64,000 bases of DNA from NCBI GenBank assembly GCA_030263555.1, contig SZPE01000006.1:1-64000 (forward strand). Reading direction: 5' to 3'. The notes below the pieces were generated by a model, which searched no databases, was not told the origin of the DNA, and saw only the letters and a list, made by a program, of their open reading frames with translations. A program made the translations under genes and the position numbers. Shown one piece after another: positions 40,575 to 47,566 of this stretch (position 1 is the first letter of the stretch; every line of letters starts with the position of its first letter). Source of the stretch: CFX2 sp014338005. GTDB lineage: Bacteria > Chloroflexota > Anaerolineae > Aggregatilineales > Phototrophicaceae.

Positions 40575-40970
40575 TCAGCCCACCTTAACCACGTAGGTAT
40601 TGACGATTTTATCGTGCAAACCCTGGCGGTTGCTGTCCACAAATGCCCACAGCCAGCCGAGCATCATCAGCACCGAATTGATATAGTAGCCGATGTAACG
40701 AAGCACCGCGTCGCCGTCGGTCATCGGGCTGCCATCGGTTTTGACCACGCGGATTTTCATCACCGACTTGCCGGGCGTCTGGCCGTTCTGGCGCGTCCAG
40801 AAGTACCAATTGTAGGCCAAGCCGATGATAAAACTGATGCCGGCGCCCGGCTCGCGGAACGCGCCAAACAGCAGCGCGCTAATCATGCCCTGGATGAGGC
40901 CGTCAATCAGGATGGCGACAAAACGTTCGCCCAGCCCGGCCAGTTCGTAGGTCATGCTGTAATCTTTCAC
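40575..40970 (-). CDS. RDD-family membrane protein
   Basis: A 131-residue RDD protein. GLGERFVAILIDGLIQGMISALL carries the Arg and Asp of the RDD motif in TM1, then NWYFWTRQNGQTPGKSVMKIRVV, then two further hydrophobic segments, and GLHDKIVNTYVV at the C-terminus. RDD proteins are small polytopic membrane proteins, some transporters, mostly of unknown role. The GTG at 40970 has AGGGAG upstream; the longer version at 40979 overlaps that site. Terminator shared with rsbX. Confidence 0.88.
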   Translation of the reverse strand: MKDYSMTYELAGLGERFVAILIDGLIQGMISALLFGAFREPGAGISFIIGLAYNWYFWTRQNGQTPGKSVMKIRVVKTDGSPMTDGDAVLRYIGYYINSVLMMLGWLWAFVDSNRQGLHDKIVNTYVVKVG

Positions 40971-41064
40971 GGCTTGCACTCCCTCTCTTGCGCGTGCGAT
41001 TCTACACCTTTATACGCAGTACAGCGGAAAAAGTTACAGCCGCCGGGAGTTGAAAAAGCCGCCG

Positions 41065-42069
41065 CTAACCACCGTATTTCTGTTCGATGGCGGCGATTTC
41101 CGCCTCGGTGTTTTGCAGCAGTTTGCGCGTCATCTCCAGGCCGAACTGCTGGTCGGCAGGTTTGGCCGCCAGCGCGGCGATCTTCTGCCGGTAGAGCGAC
41201 GCGGCGGCATACAGTTCGGCCAGTTTTTGGTTAACCTCCAACGGGGCATCCGGCAGCAGCAGCGATTCCTCCGGGGCCGGCCCGTCATCGGGCGGCGGTT
41301 CCGGCGGCAGGGAGGGCAGCGGTTTTGACGCGGCGGGCGCGGCATCCGCCGGGGCGTTGGCGGCAGGGACAGCGCCTTTCTGCGCTTCGCGTTTTTGTTT
41401 TTCCAGCCCCTTGCTGGTCACGCTCTGGGCAAAAACCGCCACGCCCTGGATTTCCGGGTCGTAACTGGCCGTACCCTCGATGATGAGCATATCTTCCGGG
41501 TCACTCAGCGCCGGCTCGACGCGCTTCCACTGTTTGGCGGCGATATAAACGGTGTACAGGGTCGGCGTTTCGGGCGGTTTTGGCACGCCCTTCGGCAGCG
41601 TGGCTGCCCCGGCGCTGTGAGTCATCGCCGTAATCACCAGGTCTTTACGGGTTTCAATCTTACCAGGGCGTCCGATCAGGGTGATTTTCACGGTGCTGGC
41701 CTTTCCTGATTCCTCGATAAGGGGGCTGATAATCGAAACGCGCTCCGACCAGTCGAACGGGGGCGGCGGGGGAGGAGCGGGTGTTCCCTCTTTTTTCGGG
41801 GCGCCAAATATCTTCCGGCGCTGCTGGCCGGTCATCTGCTGGCGCGCCAGGTGGAAAAAAACACCCCCCGGCGTGCGGCGGCGCGCGCCGCTTTTGACCA
41901 TCAGGCCGCCTTTGGCTTCCACCGCCAGGGTTTCCTGAAGGATCTGCCGGGCAAAATCGGCGCCGCAGTATTTGACGATGGCGGAGAGCTGTTTAATCGG
42001 CTGGCCCTCCGTTTCGCCCAACTGTGCGGCCAACTCCTGAACCAAAACCGACGAATCGTCCTGCGGCAA
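41065..42069 (-). CDS. PHAX-type RNA-binding domain protein (bacterial)
   Basis: A 334-residue protein. The first ~75 residues match the RNA-binding domain of the eukaryotic snRNA export adaptor PHAX: IVKYCGADFARQILQETLAVE then GG, then SGARRRTPGGVFFHLARQQM with the RRRTPGGVF signature. A Pro-rich linker follows (about 90-105). A central beta-rich domain of about 120 residues (WSERVSIISPLIEESG) with ITLIGRPGK follows, then an Ala/Pro-rich linker and a C-terminal coiled-coil-like helix (VNQKLAELYAAASLYRQKIA). RNA binding is inferred from the domain; targets are unknown. The start is TTG at 42069 with GGGGGAGG five bases upstream; no other start exists downstream of the promoter. Confidence 0.7.
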   Translation of the reverse strand: MPQDDSSVLVQELAAQLGETEGQPIKQLSAIVKYCGADFARQILQETLAVEAKGGLMVKSGARRRTPGGVFFHLARQQMTGQQRRKIFGAPKKEGTPAPPPPPPFDWSERVSIISPLIEESGKASTVKITLIGRPGKIETRKDLVITAMTHSAGAATLPKGVPKPPETPTLYTVYIAAKQWKRVEPALSDPEDMLIIEGTASYDPEIQGVAVFAQSVTSKGLEKQKREAQKGAVPAANAPADAAPAASKPLPSLPPEPPPDDGPAPEESLLLPDAPLEVNQKLAELYAAASLYRQKIAALAAKPADQQFGLEMTRKLLQNTEAEIAAIEQKYGG

Positions 42070-42098
42070 ACGCGCCTCCCCCTCTCTGACTGATTGAA

Positions 42099-42104
42099 AG
42101 TATA
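42099..42104 (-). promoter_or_regulatory. -10 box TATACT for the PHAX-like gene
   Basis: On the minus strand TATACT lies 29 bases before the TTG start. It faces away from the acylphosphatase promoter at 42135. Confidence 0.45.
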
Positions 42105-42134
42105 ACCAAAAAAGGCGCGGGCGGCAATCTATGT

Positions 42135-42140
42135 TACAAT
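42135..42140 (+). promoter_or_regulatory. -10 box TACAAT for the acylphosphatase-desaturase operon
   Basis: TACAAT lies 47 bases before the ATG at 42188, divergent from the TATACT at 42099-42104. Confidence 0.45.
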
Positions 42141-42187
42141 CGGCAGGGGGTAGGAGAAGCAGCGTTTGGGTAGGAGAACAGGGACTT

Positions 42188-42472
42188 ATGGAAATGCCGG
42201 AAGAACAGCAGCTTCACGCCATCGTCCGGGGGCGCGTGCAGGGCGTGAATTTTCGCTATTATACGCTGCACACCGCCAGCGAGTTAGGCTTAAAAGGCTG
42301 GGTACGCAACCAGATTGAAGGCACGGTGGAAGTGACCGCCGAGGGCCCGCGTCCCCGCCTGGAGCGCCTGCTGCGTTTTCTGCACACCGGGCCGGCCAAT
42401 GCCCGCGTGGAGGAAGTTGAGGTGGAATGGCGCCCCGCGACCCACGAATTTGAGGGCTTCAACATCCGTTAG
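42188..42472 (+). CDS. acyP: acylphosphatase
   Basis: A 94-residue acylphosphatase. The phosphate-binding GRVQGVNFRYYT loop with the catalytic Arg, and GWVRNQIEGTVEVTAEG with the catalytic Asn, are intact. It hydrolyses acyl phosphates such as acetyl or carbamoyl phosphate. The extra N-terminal ten residues (EMPEEQQLHAI) are mildly extended. It is followed ten bases later by the FAD-dependent enzyme, so the two share a transcript; no functional link is known. Confidence 0.92.
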   Translation: MEMPEEQQLHAIVRGRVQGVNFRYYTLHTASELGLKGWVRNQIEGTVEVTAEGPRPRLERLLRFLHTGPANARVEEVEVEWRPATHEFEGFNIR

Positions 42473-42482
42473 GGGGCAGGTA

Positions 42483-43991
42483 GTGAAAGAAAAAACCATC
42501 ATCATCATCGGCGCGGGGGTGGCCGGGCTGGCCGCCGGCTGTTATGCCCAGATGAACGGCTATCGTTCGCGTATTTTTGAACTCCACGACCTGCCGGGTG
42601 GTTTGTGTACGGCCTGGGAACGTAAGGGGTACATCTTCGACGGCTGCATCCATTATCTGTTCGGCTCTGCCGAGGGCCAGCCGTTCAACCGAATGTGGCA
42701 GGAACTGGGCGCGGTGCAGAACCGCCCGATGATTAACCACGACGAGTACCAGCGCATCACCCACGGGCAGCACACGTTGATCGTTTACGCCGACCCCGAC
42801 CGGCTGGAAAAACATATGCAGGAGATCGCGCCGGAGGACGCCGCGCTCATCCGGGCGTTCTGCCAGGGCGTGCGGCAGTTCACGCGGTTCGATATGTCGG
42901 TGATGTACCAGAAGCCCAAACCCCTGATGAAGGGGCAGGATTGGGGCGCGATGGGGCTGAAGATGCTGCCGTTTTTGCTGCCCCTGCTGCGCTGGGGCAT
43001 GATCCCCACCAGCAGTTTTGCGGCGCGCTTTAAAAATCCGTTCCTGCGCCGCGCCGTCGCACAGATGTTTTCGTGGGAAGAGGCGCCGGTGATGATGGGC
43101 ATGTCGCTGCTGGCGTATCTGCACACCGGCAACGCTGCCTTCCCGGCGGGCGGCTCGCTGGAATTCGCCCGCGCGCTGGAACGCCGCTATGTCGAGCTGG
43201 GCGGCGAAATCTGTTACAAGGCGCAGGTGGAAAAAATCCTGACCGAAAACGGGCGAGCGGTCGGCGTGCGGCTGTACGACGATTCGGTTCATACCGCCGA
43301 CTATGTGGTTTCGGCTGCCGACGGGCGCGGCACGATCTTCGACATGCTGGACGGCGCTTATGTTAACTCGCGCATCAAAAAAATGTACGACGGCCACCTG
43401 CTCACCCATTCGCAGGTGCAGATTTCGCTGGGCGTCAAACGCGACCTGTCCGGCCAGCCGCATTGGGTCACGCATCTGCTGGACGAGCCGGTGCTGATAA
43501 TCGGCGAGCCACGCCGCGAGATCGGCGTCAAACACTACTGCTTCGACAGCAGCCTGGCCCCGGCGGGCAAGTCCTCGGTCGAAATTATGATACGCTCCAG
43601 CTATGCCTACTGGCAGCGCATCTACGGGCGCAGGCTGTACGATACCGAACAAAACCAGGTGTCGGACATCCTGATAAATCTGCTGGAAGGCTGGCATCCC
43701 GGCATCCGGCAGGACATCGAATGTGTGGACGAAGCCACGCCCCTCAGCTACGAGCGGTATACCGGCAACTGGCTTGGCTCGACCTGCGGCTGGCTGCTGA
43801 CGAAAGAGACAATGCGGATGCTCATCACCGGCGTTCCCAAAACGCTGCCCGGCCTGCAAAACTTTTATATGGCCGGCCAGTGGGTCGAACCGGGCGGCAG
43901 CCTGCCGCTGGCGGCGGCTTCCGGCAAAAGCGCGGTGCAGATGATCTGCGCCGCCGATGGCCGCCCGTTCGTTGTCCAATCGCCCAATTGA
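42483..43991 (+). CDS. FAD-dependent oxidoreductase, phytoene desaturase/retinol saturase-like
   Basis: A 502-residue flavoprotein. The N-terminal dinucleotide-binding motif IIIIGAGVAGLAAGCYAQMNG is followed by GLCTAWERKGYIFDGCIHYL, and the C-terminal FAD motif FYMAGQWVEPGGSLPLAAASG closes the domain. These are carotenoid desaturase/saturase (CrtI-like) family features, and no membrane segment is seen. Substrate cannot be inferred; no carotenoid gene is nearby. The GTG start has GGGGGCAGG upstream; earlier frame sequence overlaps acyP. Confidence 0.88.
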   Translation: MKEKTIIIIGAGVAGLAAGCYAQMNGYRSRIFELHDLPGGLCTAWERKGYIFDGCIHYLFGSAEGQPFNRMWQELGAVQNRPMINHDEYQRITHGQHTLIVYADPDRLEKHMQEIAPEDAALIRAFCQGVRQFTRFDMSVMYQKPKPLMKGQDWGAMGLKMLPFLLPLLRWGMIPTSSFAARFKNPFLRRAVAQMFSWEEAPVMMGMSLLAYLHTGNAAFPAGGSLEFARALERRYVELGGEICYKAQVEKILTENGRAVGVRLYDDSVHTADYVVSAADGRGTIFDMLDGAYVNSRIKKMYDGHLLTHSQVQISLGVKRDLSGQPHWVTHLLDEPVLIIGEPRREIGVKHYCFDSSLAPAGKSSVEIMIRSSYAYWQRIYGRRLYDTEQNQVSDILINLLEGWHPGIRQDIECVDEATPLSYERYTGNWLGSTCGWLLTKETMRMLITGVPKTLPGLQNFYMAGQWVEPGGSLPLAAASGKSAVQMICAADGRPFVVQSPN

Positions 43992-44024
43992 GACAGGGAC
44001 TCGACTCTGCGTGTCCGAGGCGTT

Positions 44025-44080
44025 CTCGTGCGCCTTTTGCTCCTTTGCGCGCTTTGCGTTAATTTTTTGCCTTAATCGGA
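44025..44080. repeat. dispersed repeat CTTTTGCTCCTTTGCGCGCT type
   Basis: CTTTTGCTCCTTTGCGCGCTTTGCGTT spans 44035-44061 (words: CTTTTGCTCC, TTTGCGCGC, TTTGCGTT). A close relative is at 5150-5172 and a reverse-sense one at 63438-63470. It lies in the 122-base gap before acsA. Confidence 0.5.
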
Positions 44081-44113
44081 ACTCGGAACTTATTTTCAAA
44101 GGAGGGGTTTTGT

Positions 44114-46021
44114 ATGGCCGAAGAAACTTTAAACCTGGCGACGAACGAATGGTATTACCCGGATGACGAGATTGTACGAAACGCGCGCATCCAGGACTAT
44201 GAGGCCGTTTATGCCGAAGCGATGGCCGACATCGAAGCCTTTTGGGCCAAACGCGCGCGCACGCTGGATTGGTTTGAACCCTGGACGCAGGTTTTAGACC
44301 GCAGCAGCCCACCTTTTTATAAATGGTTCGTGGGCGGCAAAATCAACATCGCGCATAACGCGCTTGACCGGCACGTTAAAACCTGGCGCAAAAACAAACT
44401 GGCGCTCATCTGGGAAGGCGAGCCGGGCGACAAACGCACCTTTTCCTACTGGCGGCTGTGGCAGGAAGTGAATAAGTTCGCCAACGTCCTCAAGAGCATG
44501 GGCGTCAAACGCGGCGACCGCGTGACGATTTATATGGGGCGCGTGCCGGAACTGCCCATCGCCATGCTGGCCTGCGCCAAACTGGGCGCGATTCACAGCG
44601 TCGTCTACGGCGGTTTTTCCGAACATGCCCTGGCCGACCGCATCGAGGACGCGCAGAGCCGCGTGGTGGTGACGTGCGACGGCGCATGGCTGCGCGGTAA
44701 TATCGTTGAACTCAAGCAGATTGTGGACGAGGCCGTACACCGTTCGCCGGTGGTCGAGCATGTGGTAGTCGTCAAACGCACCGGCCAGGATGTGCCGATG
44801 ACCCCTGGCCGCGACTTCTGGTATCATGACCTGATGGCGCTGCCCATCGCCAGCCCCAACTGCGAAACCGAAGTGATGGACGCCGAAGACCCGCTGTTCA
44901 TCCTGTACACCAGCGGCACAACCGGCAAACCCAAAGGCATCCTGCACACACACGGCGGCTACCAGGTGTACATTTCCACCACGCTGGAATGGGCCTTCGA
45001 CCTGAAAGACGAAGACCGCTGGTGGTGCGCCGCCGATCCGGGCTGGATTACCGGCCACAGCTACATCGTCTACGGGCCGCTGATTTTGGGCGCGACCGGC
45101 TTTATGTACGAGGGCGCGCCGAACTACCCCTATCCCAACCGCTGGTGGAAGATGGTCGAGGAATACGGCATCACCCACCTGTACACCGCCCCCACCGCCA
45201 TTCGCGGCCTGATGCGTTTCGGCGACGCTTGGCCGAACCGCCACAACCTCAGCAGCCTGCGGATGCTCGGCTCGGTGGGCGAGCCGATCAACCCGGAGGC
45301 CTGGCGCTGGTATCACCGCGTCATCGGCAAGTCGCGCCTGCCGATTATTGACACCTGGTGGCAGACCGAAACCGGCGGTTTTATGATTACGCCGCTGCCC
45401 TCGGTCGGCCTCAAACCCGGCAGCGCCACCCGGCCCTTCCCCGGCATTGATGCCGACATTGTGGACGAACACGGCCAGCCCTGCCCGCCCGGTACGGACG
45501 GCCTGCTGGTCATCAAACAGCCCTGGCCGGGGATGCTCCGCACCATCTACGGCGACCCCGACCGCTACGTCAAACAATACTGGTCGTACTTCCAGGACAA
45601 AGGCTGGTATCTGGCGGGCGATTCGGCGCGCAAGGACGAGGACGGTTATTACCACATCATCGGCAGGATTGACGAGGTGATTAAAGTCAGCGGCTACCGC
45701 CTGGGGACGGCGGAGGTCGAGTCCGGGCTGGTCAGCCATCCGGCGGTGGCGGAAGCGGCGGTCATCGGCGTGCCGGACGACGTGCGCGGCAATGTCATTT
45801 ACGCTTACTGCATCCTGCGCGCCGGTTTTGAGGGCAACGACGCGCTGGTTGATGCGCTCAAAGACCATGTGCGCCACGAAGTCGGGCCGATTGCCGTGCC
45901 GTCGCGCATCGAATTCGTGGCTTCGCTGCCCAAAACCAAGTCCGGCAAGATCATGCGCCGGGTGTTAAAAGCCCGCGCCATGGGCCAGCCGGAAGGCGAC
46001 ATCTCGACGCTGGAGGAATAG
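44114..46021 (+). CDS. acsA: acetyl-coenzyme A synthetase
   Basis: A 635-residue acyl-adenylate-forming enzyme. ATP-binding P-loop LYTSGTTGKPKG, adenylate motif WWQTETGGFM, hinge GRIDEVIKVSGYRLGTAEVE, and the catalytic Lys region PKTKSGKIMRR with the acetylation-regulated lysine. It activates acetate to acetyl-CoA for acetate use. Length fits the AMP-forming enzyme. A very strong AAGGAGGGG precedes the ATG. It is convergent with the yceI-like gene; no Pat/CobB regulator is adjacent. Confidence 0.94.
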   Translation: MAEETLNLATNEWYYPDDEIVRNARIQDYEAVYAEAMADIEAFWAKRARTLDWFEPWTQVLDRSSPPFYKWFVGGKINIAHNALDRHVKTWRKNKLALIWEGEPGDKRTFSYWRLWQEVNKFANVLKSMGVKRGDRVTIYMGRVPELPIAMLACAKLGAIHSVVYGGFSEHALADRIEDAQSRVVVTCDGAWLRGNIVELKQIVDEAVHRSPVVEHVVVVKRTGQDVPMTPGRDFWYHDLMALPIASPNCETEVMDAEDPLFILYTSGTTGKPKGILHTHGGYQVYISTTLEWAFDLKDEDRWWCAADPGWITGHSYIVYGPLILGATGFMYEGAPNYPYPNRWWKMVEEYGITHLYTAPTAIRGLMRFGDAWPNRHNLSSLRMLGSVGEPINPEAWRWYHRVIGKSRLPIIDTWWQTETGGFMITPLPSVGLKPGSATRPFPGIDADIVDEHGQPCPPGTDGLLVIKQPWPGMLRTIYGDPDRYVKQYWSYFQDKGWYLAGDSARKDEDGYYHIIGRIDEVIKVSGYRLGTAEVESGLVSHPAVAEAAVIGVPDDVRGNVIYAYCILRAGFEGNDALVDALKDHVRHEVGPIAVPSRIEFVASLPKTKSGKIMRRVLKARAMGQPEGDISTLEE

Positions 46022-46025
46022 GACA

Positions 46026-46060
46026 AAAAAGGGGCGGGGGTTCTAAACCCGCCCCCTGCG
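46026..46060 (-). terminator. intrinsic terminator for the yceI-like gene (and acsA)
   Basis: GGGGCGGG (46031-46038) / CCCGCCCC (46048-46055); on the minus strand it is followed by TTTTTT, a classic terminator for the gene ending at 46081. On the plus strand it is preceded by AAAAAA and follows acsA. Confidence 0.85.
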
Positions 46061-46080
46061 TATGCGCCCGGCGCAGCGTT

Positions 46081-46626
46081 TTACGCCGTCTGGGCTTCCT
46101 TCACCAGAATAGCCTCAACATCCAGGTTGATCGTCACTTCCTTGCCCACCAGCCAGCCGCCGGCCTCCAGCGCCATATTCCACGTCAGGCCGAAGTCCTC
46201 GCGGTTGATTTTGGTCGCGCCATGAAAACCCACGCGCTCGTCCCCGAACGGGCTGGTCACCTGGCCGAGCAGTTCCACGTCCAGCGTCACCGGGCGCGTG
46301 ACGCCGCGAATGGTCAGGTCGCCGGTGATTTTGGCCTGCCGCCCGTCGGCGCTGGCTTCCACCTTCGTGCTTTTGAAGGTGATGGTCGGGTAATTCGCCA
46401 CATCCAGGAAATCGGCGCTCTTGAGGTGATTGTCCCGGTCGGCCAGGCCGGTCGAGATCATCGAAGTAGTATCAATAACGGCTTCAACATAAGACGCCGA
46501 CGGGTTGGCCGGGTCGTAAACCAGCTTGCCGGTCACATTTTTAAAACCGCCGCGAACGGTGGTAATCATCATGTGGCGGGCCGAAAATTCGGCGGCGGTG
46601 TGGGCGGGGTCGAGCTTCCATTCCAT
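46081..46626 (-). CDS. YceI-family protein
   Basis: A 181-residue lipocalin-like (YceI) barrel protein. WKLDPAHTAAEFSARHMMITTVRG, GKLVYDPANPSASYVEAVIDT, DFLDVANYPTITFKST and ITGDLTIRGVTRPVTLDVE are family landmarks. The family binds isoprenoids or amphiphiles. There is no signal peptide, so it is probably cytoplasmic here, unlike the periplasmic E. coli protein. Upstream the promoter region carries paired GGACTATAGTCC-type palindromes that likely regulate it. CAGGAGCG lies ten bases before the ATG. Confidence 0.9.
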   Translation of the reverse strand: MEWKLDPAHTAAEFSARHMMITTVRGGFKNVTGKLVYDPANPSASYVEAVIDTTSMISTGLADRDNHLKSADFLDVANYPTITFKSTKVEASADGRQAKITGDLTIRGVTRPVTLDVELLGQVTSPFGDERVGFHGATKINREDFGLTWNMALEAGGWLVGKEVTINLDVEAILVKEAQTA

Positions 46627-46659
46627 TGTGTTTTCGCTCCTGATCGGTATGTGTTAACT

Positions 46660-46682
46660 CGTAAGTGGACTATAGTCCGTTT
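46660..46682. promoter_or_regulatory. operator-like palindrome, copy 1 (core GGACTATAGTCC)
   Basis: A perfect 12-base palindrome lies in the leader region of the yceI-like gene (34 bases before its ATG), flanked by CGTAAG and GTTT. The inner TATAGT could itself be a -10 on the minus strand, so a bound repressor would occlude it. Confidence 0.55.
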
Positions 46683-46736
46683 AATAGTTTTTATCATACC
46701 GGCTTTTGGAGCGAATTTCCATAAGAAGCTCATGAG

Positions 46737-46760
46737 AAAACGGACGATAGTCCGCTTACG
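46737..46760. promoter_or_regulatory. operator-like palindrome, copy 2 (inverted, GGACGATAGTCC)
   Basis: The reverse complement matches copy 1 over about 23 bases (CGTAAG, GGACTA, GTCC, GTTTT) with two mismatches, one breaking the palindrome centre. It overlaps the stop codon of the minus-strand gene ending at 46756. The two copies could also form a 23-bp stem. Confidence 0.5.
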
Positions 46761-47085
46761 GTGCGGTGTAGGTGATGCCCACCACGTTGCTGAACGGCGT
46801 GCAGTAAACCCGCGTGGTATCGTTCCAGGGCTGGCTGAAGCACAGATAATCCTCGCCCACCTCCGACAGCCGCCGCGCCGCGTCCGGCAGCGCCAGCAGG
46901 GTTTCCCCCGCGGCCACCGGGGCCGCGAACTGCACCGTGAAGGCCGTCCCGCCGGCGTTCAGCCGTTCCAGCAGCGCCCGCAGGTTAACCGCGCCCGGCT
47001 GCGCCGCCGCCGGACGAAAAACCGCCAGCCCAACCAGCGCCAGCGCCGCGACCAGCATCAAACCGACCACCCATTTTTTTGCCAT
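46756..47085 (-). CDS. small exported protein, unknown
   Basis: A 109-residue protein. KKWVVGLMLVAALALVGLAVF is an N-terminal signal peptide/anchor ending AAAQP. The mature part has ALLERLNAGGTAFTVQFAAPV, Cys residues in DYLCFSQPWNDTTRVYCTPF that could form one disulfide, and a short C-terminus. It is not recognised. It starts nine bases after the end of the methyltransferase C-terminal fragment, in the same direction, so it probably shares that transcript. Confidence 0.7.
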   Translation of the reverse strand: MAKKWVVGLMLVAALALVGLAVFRPAAAQPGAVNLRALLERLNAGGTAFTVQFAAPVAAGETLLALPDAARRLSEVGEDYLCFSQPWNDTTRVYCTPFSNVVGITYTAP

Positions 47086-47093
47086 TGTGTGCC

Positions 47094-47507
47094 TCACTTT
47101 ATCGGATAGGCCGCGATCTGCGCCACCAGCTTTTGAGTCTCCACGCTCAGATACACCACCTGGCCCACCAGCCGCACGATGTAACCCTCGTCGTCCAGGC
47201 GGTTCGGGTCGTTGGTGATGCCGCTGCGCGCGTCGGTCGTCACGCGGTACTGCTCGATCACCCATTCCAGGGCGCTGCGGCTGCCCAGCTTATAAGCGTA
47301 GGCTTCCGGCGGGATGCCCTCCAGCGTCAGAAAATCGTTGACGCGCAGCGCCGTTTTATCGCGGCTCAGCGTCATCTTTTCCACCCGCAGCGAGGGCGGC
47401 ACAGCGGGGTTTTCCACCCGCCGCAGCCCATATTCCGGCAGCGATTCGTAATGCAGGTGCAGGTCGGCCAGTTCGCGCCCGATGGCGGAAAAAGTCGTTA
47501 GTCCCAA
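47094..47507 (-). pseudogene. out-of-frame C-terminal specificity domain of the type ISP-like enzyme
   Basis: This frame reads FSAIGRELADLHLHYESLPE, then KLGSRSALEWVIEQYRVTTD, DARSGITNDPNR and YIVRLVGQVVYLSVETQKLV. That is the conserved C-terminal segment of type ISP/adenine methyltransferase proteins that normally follows the last strand seen in the upstream frame (RELPRVPF). The join is interrupted by a heptamer repeat tract (47494-47566) that shifts the frame. It has no start of its own that makes sense (the nominal M lies in the repeat). It is either a reversible phase-off state or a fixed break. Confidence 0.75.
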
Positions 47508-47566
47508 GTCGTTAGTCCCAAGTCGTTAGTCGTTAGTCCCAGGTCATTAGTCGTTAGTCCCAGGTC
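47494..47566. repeat. tandem heptamer tract (GACTAAC / GACTTGG units) inside a methyltransferase gene
   Basis: On the minus strand the tract reads as ten near-identical seven-base units GACCTGG/GACTAAC/GACTAAT/GACTTGG before the final GACTTTTTCC. The preceding 47600-47637 contains a second repetitive run (CAGTC with AGCAGT, CACCAGT, CTGCAGT spacers). Removal of 14 or gain of seven bases joins the two frames (3,248 bases becomes 3,234 or 3,255, both divisible by three) with no stop. Confidence 0.8.

Noticed and set aside
42459..44312. A 617-codon minus-strand frame opposite the desaturase-like gene
   Set aside because: Antisense shadow caused by high GC at the third codon position; it crosses the acsA ribosome site and has no motif.
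44294..45877. A 527-codon minus-strand frame opposite acsA
   Set aside because: Antisense to a complete acetyl-CoA synthetase; no recognisable domain or start signal.
46756..47265. A longer 169-codon version of the small exported protein
   Set aside because: The upstream part overlaps the methyltransferase C-terminal frame and would place the signal peptide in the middle of the protein; the ATG at 47085 fits.
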